64,000 bases of DNA from the NCBI RefSeq assembly GCF_026625865.1, contig NZ_CP113067.1, positions 3,224,001 to 3,288,000 of the forward strand, read 5' to 3'. Positions within the stretch are counted from its first letter, which is position 1; the number at the start of each line of letters is the position of its first letter. Below the pieces are notes generated by a model, which had not been told where the DNA came from, made no database searches, and saw nothing but the letters and a program-made list of their open reading frames with translations. This DNA is from Microbacterium sp. SL75 (GTDB lineage: Bacteria; Actinomycetota; Actinomycetes; Actinomycetales; Microbacteriaceae). Positions 60,241-64,000 of this stretch are shown piece by piece. The position numbers were made by a program, and so were the translations under genes.

Positions 60241-62211
60241 TCACCGCACGGGCAGGTACCGGCTCCACCAGTCGAGGACCGCCTCGAAGCGTTGCACGCG
60301 GTGCTGCGGGCGGCCGGAACGCGTGAGCTCGTGATCCTCGCCGGGGAAGACGAGCATCTCGGCGTCGACGCCGTTGCGCTTCAGGGCCGCGTAATACCGG
60401 GTCGCCTGATCGAGCGGGCAGCGGTAATCGAGCTCGGAGTGCAGCACGAGCGTGGGCGTGGCGACCCGATCGACGACGGCCATGGGGCTCTGGGCGGCCA
60501 CGAGCGCCGGGTCGGTGCCGACGTACTCGTCGCCGAAGAACGAGCCGATGTCGCTCGATCCCGGGAAGGCGGCGGGATCGAGGAATCCGCGCTCGACGAT
60601 CGCTCCGGCGAAGCGGTGGTCGTGCGCGATGATCCAGGCGGTCATGTAGCCGCCGTAGGAGCCGCCCATCACGCCGACCCGCTGCGCGTCGAGCCGCGGG
60701 TCGGCCCCGACCACGCCGTCGAAGAAGTCCATGACGTCGAAGAAGTCGAGCGTCCCCATGCGGCGACGGATCGACCGCCCGTGCGCACGGCCGTACCCCG
60801 CGCTCCCCCGCGGATTGCTGTAGACCACGGCGTAGCCGGCGTCGACGAGGACCTGCGTCTCGTCGAACAGGTGCACGCCGTAGGAGGCGTAGGGCCCGCC
60901 GTGGATCTGCAGGATGACGGGGAACGGCCCCTCCCCCTCGGGCACCGCGACCCACCCGTGCACCGGATAGCCGTCACGGCCGGCGATCTCGTGTTCGACC
61001 GGCACCGCGATGCCCGTCTCGCGCGCGGCTCCGCCGAACGCGGTGAGCGCCCGCACCTCGGGCCCGTCGATCGTCACGAGCTCGCCGGAAGACTCGGGAG
61101 ACGCCACGGATGCCACGACCCGCCCCCGCGCGACCGCGTGCCCCGAGACCTCGAGGTCGCCACCCAGCACCTGATCGACCCGCCCGCCGCGCGACACCCG
61201 CAGCAGCCTCAGACGCCCGCGGGTGCGGTCCTGCACGAGGACGTCGTCGCCGTCGAACGAGAGGTGGCTGCCGACCTCGCCGAGGTCGATCGACTCGGGA
61301 TCGGTGAGCAGACGGGGGCCGTCGGCGTCGAGCGCGAAGAGCGCGACGCCGGGAGCGACGAAGTCGGTGCCCTCGTCGCCCACGTCGTTCGCGAGCAGGA
61401 AGACGGTGCCGTCGGGGGCGACGTCGACGCTCGCTACGGAGAGGTTCTCTGCGCGGCCCAGGATCTCGCGCTGTTCGCCGCTGTCGACCGCGATCGCGAC
61501 GATCCGATCGCGCAGGTCGCGGCGCGCCGTCTCGATCACGTCGGGCACGCTGAGCAGTTCGGCGCCGTCGTTCGTCCAGACCACGCCGCTCCAGCTCGTC
61601 TCCCCGTGCGTCAGCGCGGTGGACGCAGCGGCGACGACCGTCTTCTCGGGTGCGTCGAGTCCGGGTGCCGGCTCGTAGAACGGTTCCGCATCGGTGGCGG
61701 GCGCGTCCACGACGAACACGTGCGCGGGTCGATCGAGATAGCCGAGACCGTTCGCATGCCAGCGGATGCCAGTGATCCGGCGCGGCGGTTCGGCTGCGGC
61801 ATCCCGGCCCTCCACGGTGCCGTACCGCCCGGGTTCGGGAACGCGCGCGGTGAAGCCGAGGCGCGAGCCGTCGGGCGACCATGCGAGGTCTGTCACTCCC
61901 CCGGGCTGGTCGGTGACCTGCACGGGTTCGCCGCCCTGTGCGGCGACGACGAAGATCTGGGCGCGGCCCTTCTCATCGGAACGGAGGAATGCGATGGTGC
62001 TGTCGTCGGGCGACAGCCGCGGCGCGCGGTCCGCTACCCCGCGCGTGATGCGGCGCGGGGAGCCGTCCGGCACGTCGACCCGCCACAGCTGACCGACCGC
62101 CCGGTCGGCGGCGAGATCGGGGCGCGAGGTCGCGAAGACCGCGAACGCCCCCGTAGCAGCGATCGCGGGCCGACCGACCCCGATCAGTGTCTGGATGTCG
62201 GTCGGCCGCAT
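60241..62211 (-). CDS. S9-family prolyl-oligopeptidase-like peptidase
   Basis: The 656-residue protein has an N-terminal beta-propeller region with WD40-like Asp-Gly repeats (LSPDDSTIAFLRSD, WSPDGSRLGFTA) and a C-terminal alpha/beta hydrolase: LQIHGGPYASYG oxyanion loop, GVMGGSYGG with Ser518, SELDYRCPLDQA with the Asp, and the His in PGEDHELTRSG. No signal peptide is visible, so it is a cytosolic acylaminoacyl- or oligopeptidase. The ATG at 62211 has GGAGG 9 nt upstream; the GTG at 62217 has it only 3 nt away. It overlaps the SDR stop by a few bases and is co-transcribed with it. Confidence 0.92.
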   Translation of the reverse strand: MRPTDIQTLIGVGRPAIAATGAFAVFATSRPDLAADRAVGQLWRVDVPDGSPRRITRGVADRAPRLSPDDSTIAFLRSDEKGRAQIFVVAAQGGEPVQVTDQPGGVTDLAWSPDGSRLGFTARVPEPGRYGTVEGRDAAAEPPRRITGIRWHANGLGYLDRPAHVFVVDAPATDAEPFYEPAPGLDAPEKTVVAAASTALTHGETSWSGVVWTNDGAELLSVPDVIETARRDLRDRIVAIAVDSGEQREILGRAENLSVASVDVAPDGTVFLLANDVGDEGTDFVAPGVALFALDADGPRLLTDPESIDLGEVGSHLSFDGDDVLVQDRTRGRLRLLRVSRGGRVDQVLGGDLEVSGHAVARGRVVASVASPESSGELVTIDGPEVRALTAFGGAARETGIAVPVEHEIAGRDGYPVHGWVAVPEGEGPFPVILQIHGGPYASYGVHLFDETQVLVDAGYAVVYSNPRGSAGYGRAHGRSIRRRMGTLDFFDVMDFFDGVVGADPRLDAQRVGVMGGSYGGYMTAWIIAHDHRFAGAIVERGFLDPAAFPGSSDIGSFFGDEYVGTDPALVAAQSPMAVVDRVATPTLVLHSELDYRCPLDQATRYYAALKRNGVDAEMLVFPGEDHELTRSGRPQHRVQRFEAVLDWWSRYLPVR

Positions 62212-62213
62212 GA

Positions 62214-62978
62214 TCACTCGCCTCCGAACGAACCCGTGTCTCCGACGAGGCGGGTGTTGTCGGCGGGCACCGGGTCGACCGCGGCGCGGGCCACCTCGGC
62301 CGCGAACTCCGAGACGTTGTAGAGCTTGCCGGCGTCTTCGCGGCGGGCCGAGATCGCGCCGGGGTTCGCGCGCTCGAGCAGGGTGGCCGTGATGGTGCCC
62401 TCGATCATGTCTCCCGAGACGACGGTGAAGCCGATGCCGCGCTCCTCGAGGGCGGGGATCTTCTGGCGCAGAGCGTCTTCGCCGGCGCGCTTGGACAGGG
62501 CGACCGGCTCGTACTCGGGCATGGTCGGGGTGGTGCGGATGAAGTGCGCCTGGTGGCTGGTGACGAAGACCACGCGGGCCTCGGCCGTGAGCAGGGGCAG
62601 GGCCGTCTCGAGCACGTTGACCTGCGCGTCTCGGTTGAGCAGCAGCGCGTAGTCCTCGGCCATGCCCGACTCCATGCCGCCCGAGGCGTTGAGCACGAGG
62701 ATGTCGAGACCGCCGAAGGTGCGCTCGACCTCGTCGAACATCGCCTTCACCGATTCGGGATCGGTGAGGTCGGCACCGACGACGAGAGCCTCGACGCCGA
62801 GCTCGCGCAGCTGCGCGGCAAGCTTCTCGGCGCGCGGCGCCTTGTTGCGGAAGTTGATGACGACGTTCGCGCCGGCCTCGGCGAAGTAGCGGACGGTGTC
62901 GGCGCCGATACCGCGCGACGAGCCGGTGACGAGAGCGGTCTTGCCGCTCAGGGAGCCGGACGGAAGGGTCTGGGACAC
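62214..62978 (-). CDS. SDR-family oxidoreductase
   Basis: The 254-residue protein has TGSSRGIGADTVRYF (NAD(P) loop), LVLNASGGMESG in place of NNAG, and SHQAHF with the later SKRAGEDA. The usual Y-x3-K is not clearly present (YEPVALSK), so the active site is atypical. The start is GTG at 62978 with AGGAG (62986-62990) and a TAGGCT -10 (complement 63015-63020). It is the first gene of a two-gene operon with the S9 peptidase. Confidence 0.88.
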   Translation of the reverse strand: MSQTLPSGSLSGKTALVTGSSRGIGADTVRYFAEAGANVVINFRNKAPRAEKLAAQLRELGVEALVVGADLTDPESVKAMFDEVERTFGGLDILVLNASGGMESGMAEDYALLLNRDAQVNVLETALPLLTAEARVVFVTSHQAHFIRTTPTMPEYEPVALSKRAGEDALRQKIPALEERGIGFTVVSGDMIEGTITATLLERANPGAISARREDAGKLYNVSEFAAEVARAAVDPVPADNTRLVGDTGSFGGE

Positions 62979-63122
62979 GGAAGTTCTCCTGACGATTCGA
63001 AAGATCGACTCCCCAGCCTACCGACCGACCCGGCACCTCCCGGGGGCGGGCAGCCTGTGTGCTGGATGAGAACCGACCCCGGCGGCGCGCCCCGGTGCTA
63101 CGTTCGGGCCAGGAGGCACGAA

Positions 63123-63614
63123 ATGGACGTTCTCTCCACTCCCGACACGTGGGCCTGGATCGGCTGGATCGTGTTGATCCTCGTCTTCGTCGTCATCGAG
63201 ATGCTGACGGGCGAACTGACCTTCCTCATGCTCTCGGGGGGCAGCGCCGCGGGGCTCCTCTCCGACCTGCTTGGCGCGCCGCTGTGGATGCAGGCGATCG
63301 TGGCCGCACTGGCCGCCGTCGCCCTGCTGACCTTCCTGCGGCCTCCGCTGCTCCGGCGTCTGCACCGCGGCGCCGACGAACGCCCGTCCGGTGTCGACGC
63401 CCTGCTCGGCCTCCAGGGTCTCGTGCTGTCGCGTGTGTCGCCCTCTGTCCCGGGGCAGGTCAAACTCACCAACGGCGACGTGTGGACCGCGCGCAGCGAC
63501 ACCGGCATCCGACTCGACCCCGCGACGCGCGTCGAGGTCGTCCGCATCGACGGCGCCACCGCCGTCGTCCGCGCCGTCGTTCCGCGCGCGCACGAAAAGG
63601 AGGTCGCGACATGA
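63123..63614 (+). CDS. NfeD-like membrane protein
   Basis: The 163-residue protein has an N-terminal helix (WIGWIVLILVFVVIEMLTGE), a hairpin helix pair (about 36-68), and a C-terminal OB-fold domain (GLQGLVLSRVSPSVPGQVKLTNGDVWTARS). NfeD proteins pair with stomatin/flotillin-type SPFH proteins in membrane microdomains. It has a perfect AGGAGG at 63111-63116 and overlaps the stomatin gene (ATGA). Confidence 0.92.
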   Translation: MDVLSTPDTWAWIGWIVLILVFVVIEMLTGELTFLMLSGGSAAGLLSDLLGAPLWMQAIVAALAAVALLTFLRPPLLRRLHRGADERPSGVDALLGLQGLVLSRVSPSVPGQVKLTNGDVWTARSDTGIRLDPATRVEVVRIDGATAVVRAVVPRAHEKEVAT

Positions 63615-64000
63615 ACGCCGACAACATCATCCCCGTCACGATCGGATGGATCCTCGCGGCGGCGGTGGTGGTCTTCGTGGTCGTCGTCCTCTTCCGCGCC
63701 GTCCGCATCATCCCGCAAGCGCGGGCGGGCGTGGTCGAGCGCCTCGGGCGGTACCACAAGACCCTCACGCCCGGCCTGAACCTCGTCGTCCCGCTGGTCG
63801 ACCGGGTGCGTCCGCTCATCGACATGCGCGAGCAGGTGGTCTCGTTCCCTCCGCAGCCGGTCATCACCGAAGACAACCTCGTCGTCTCGATCGACACCGT
63901 CGTGTACTTCCAGGTGACCGACGCGCGCGCCGCCACCTACGAGATCGCCAACTACCTCGGAGCGGTCGAACAGTTGACGACGACGACGCTGCGCAACGTG
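63611..64000 (+). CDS. SPFH-domain (stomatin/prohibitin-like) protein, 3' truncated
   Basis: The frame is open to the window end, giving 130 residues. An N-terminal helix (ILAAAVVVFVVVVLFRAVRI) is followed by the SPFH start: GVVERLGRYHKTLTPGLNLV, VDRVRPLIDMREQVVSFPPQ and NLVVSIDTVVYFQVTD. It overlaps the NfeD gene by 4 bases, the usual NfeD-stomatin pair that organises membrane protein quality control. Confidence 0.93.
   Translation, partial: MNADNIIPVTIGWILAAAVVVFVVVVLFRAVRIIPQARAGVVERLGRYHKTLTPGLNLVVPLVDRVRPLIDMREQVVSFPPQPVITEDNLVVSIDTVVYFQVTDARAATYEIANYLGAVEQLTTTTLRNV

Overview
The window is high-GC (roughly 70%) actinobacterial chromosome. Gene content, gene order and protein sequences point to Microbacteriaceae, most likely Microbacterium. 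Evidence includes GTG and TTG starts, ATGA/GTGA overlaps inside operons, many candidate leaderless promoters (TANNNT followed 6-7 nt later by ATG or GTG), a PyrR-type leader of the kind known in mycobacteria, an actinobacterial mIHF domain, PdtaR, an HGxxPAAW protein and a PriA without helicase motifs. Most of it is conserved chromosomal core with small accessory insertions. There is no phage, integrase, IS transposase, CRISPR array or recognisable defence island.

Layout. 1-2.0 kb: the end of a dehydroshikimate dehydratase/HPPD-like gene, then aroQ, efp and nusB. 2.2-7.3 kb: an insertion with a SNF2-family helicase, an MBL-Rieske fusion oxygenase and a VOC protein. 7.4-17.0 kb: the pyrimidine operon pyrR-pyrB-pyrC-(membrane protein)-carA-carB-pyrF, read directly into a fused mIHF-guanylate kinase gene. 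17.2-19.9 kb: an inserted sulfonate/nitrate-type ABC transporter. 20.0-26.7 kb: rpoZ, metK, priA, fmt, rsmB and rpe. 27.3-34.6 kb: hisE-hisG-hisF-hisI, the Trp-associated membrane protein, an HGxxPAAW protein, trpC-trpB-trpA and lgt. 34.6-42.2 kb: gltB-gltD and pyk. 42.2-46.3 kb: tRNA-Leu(CAA), pdtaR, a hotdog thioesterase and polA. 46.5-64 kb: a looser accessory stretch with a DUF885 peptidase, an LLM flavin enzyme with an MFS transporter, an SGNH hydrolase, lipoproteins, SDRs, a choloylglycine-hydrolase-like enzyme, a P-loop kinase, a dienelactone hydrolase, a methyltransferase, an AEC carrier, DUF308, an S9 peptidase with an SDR, and NfeD with a stomatin that runs off the end.

How the parts work together. 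The 7.5-16.1 kb operon encodes the carbamoyl-phosphate, aspartate-transcarbamoylase, dihydroorotase and OMP-decarboxylase steps of UMP synthesis. Its first gene product, PyrR, probably binds the leader hairpin that covers the pyrR ribosome site. The same transcript appears to continue into guanylate kinase, linking pyrimidine and purine nucleotide supply. The his/trp block and GltBD form an amino-acid and nitrogen-assimilation block, but trpE is missing from its usual place. coaBC is likewise missing between rpoZ and metK.

The most unusual signals are non-coding. (1) Six intergenic elements each carry four copies of a decamer (GCATAAACGC) at exactly 19-bp pitch, two direct and two inverted; three of them lie in a tandemly duplicated block between rpe and hisE. 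(2) The heptamer GGATGCC/GGCATCC is strongly over-represented, with about 100 copies found by eye. It sits in unusual codon contexts and as inverted pairs inside two terminators, as DNA-uptake or other genome-tagging sequences do. (3) Leaderless promoters are frequent; one drives a proline-rich micro-ORF coupled to a transporter.
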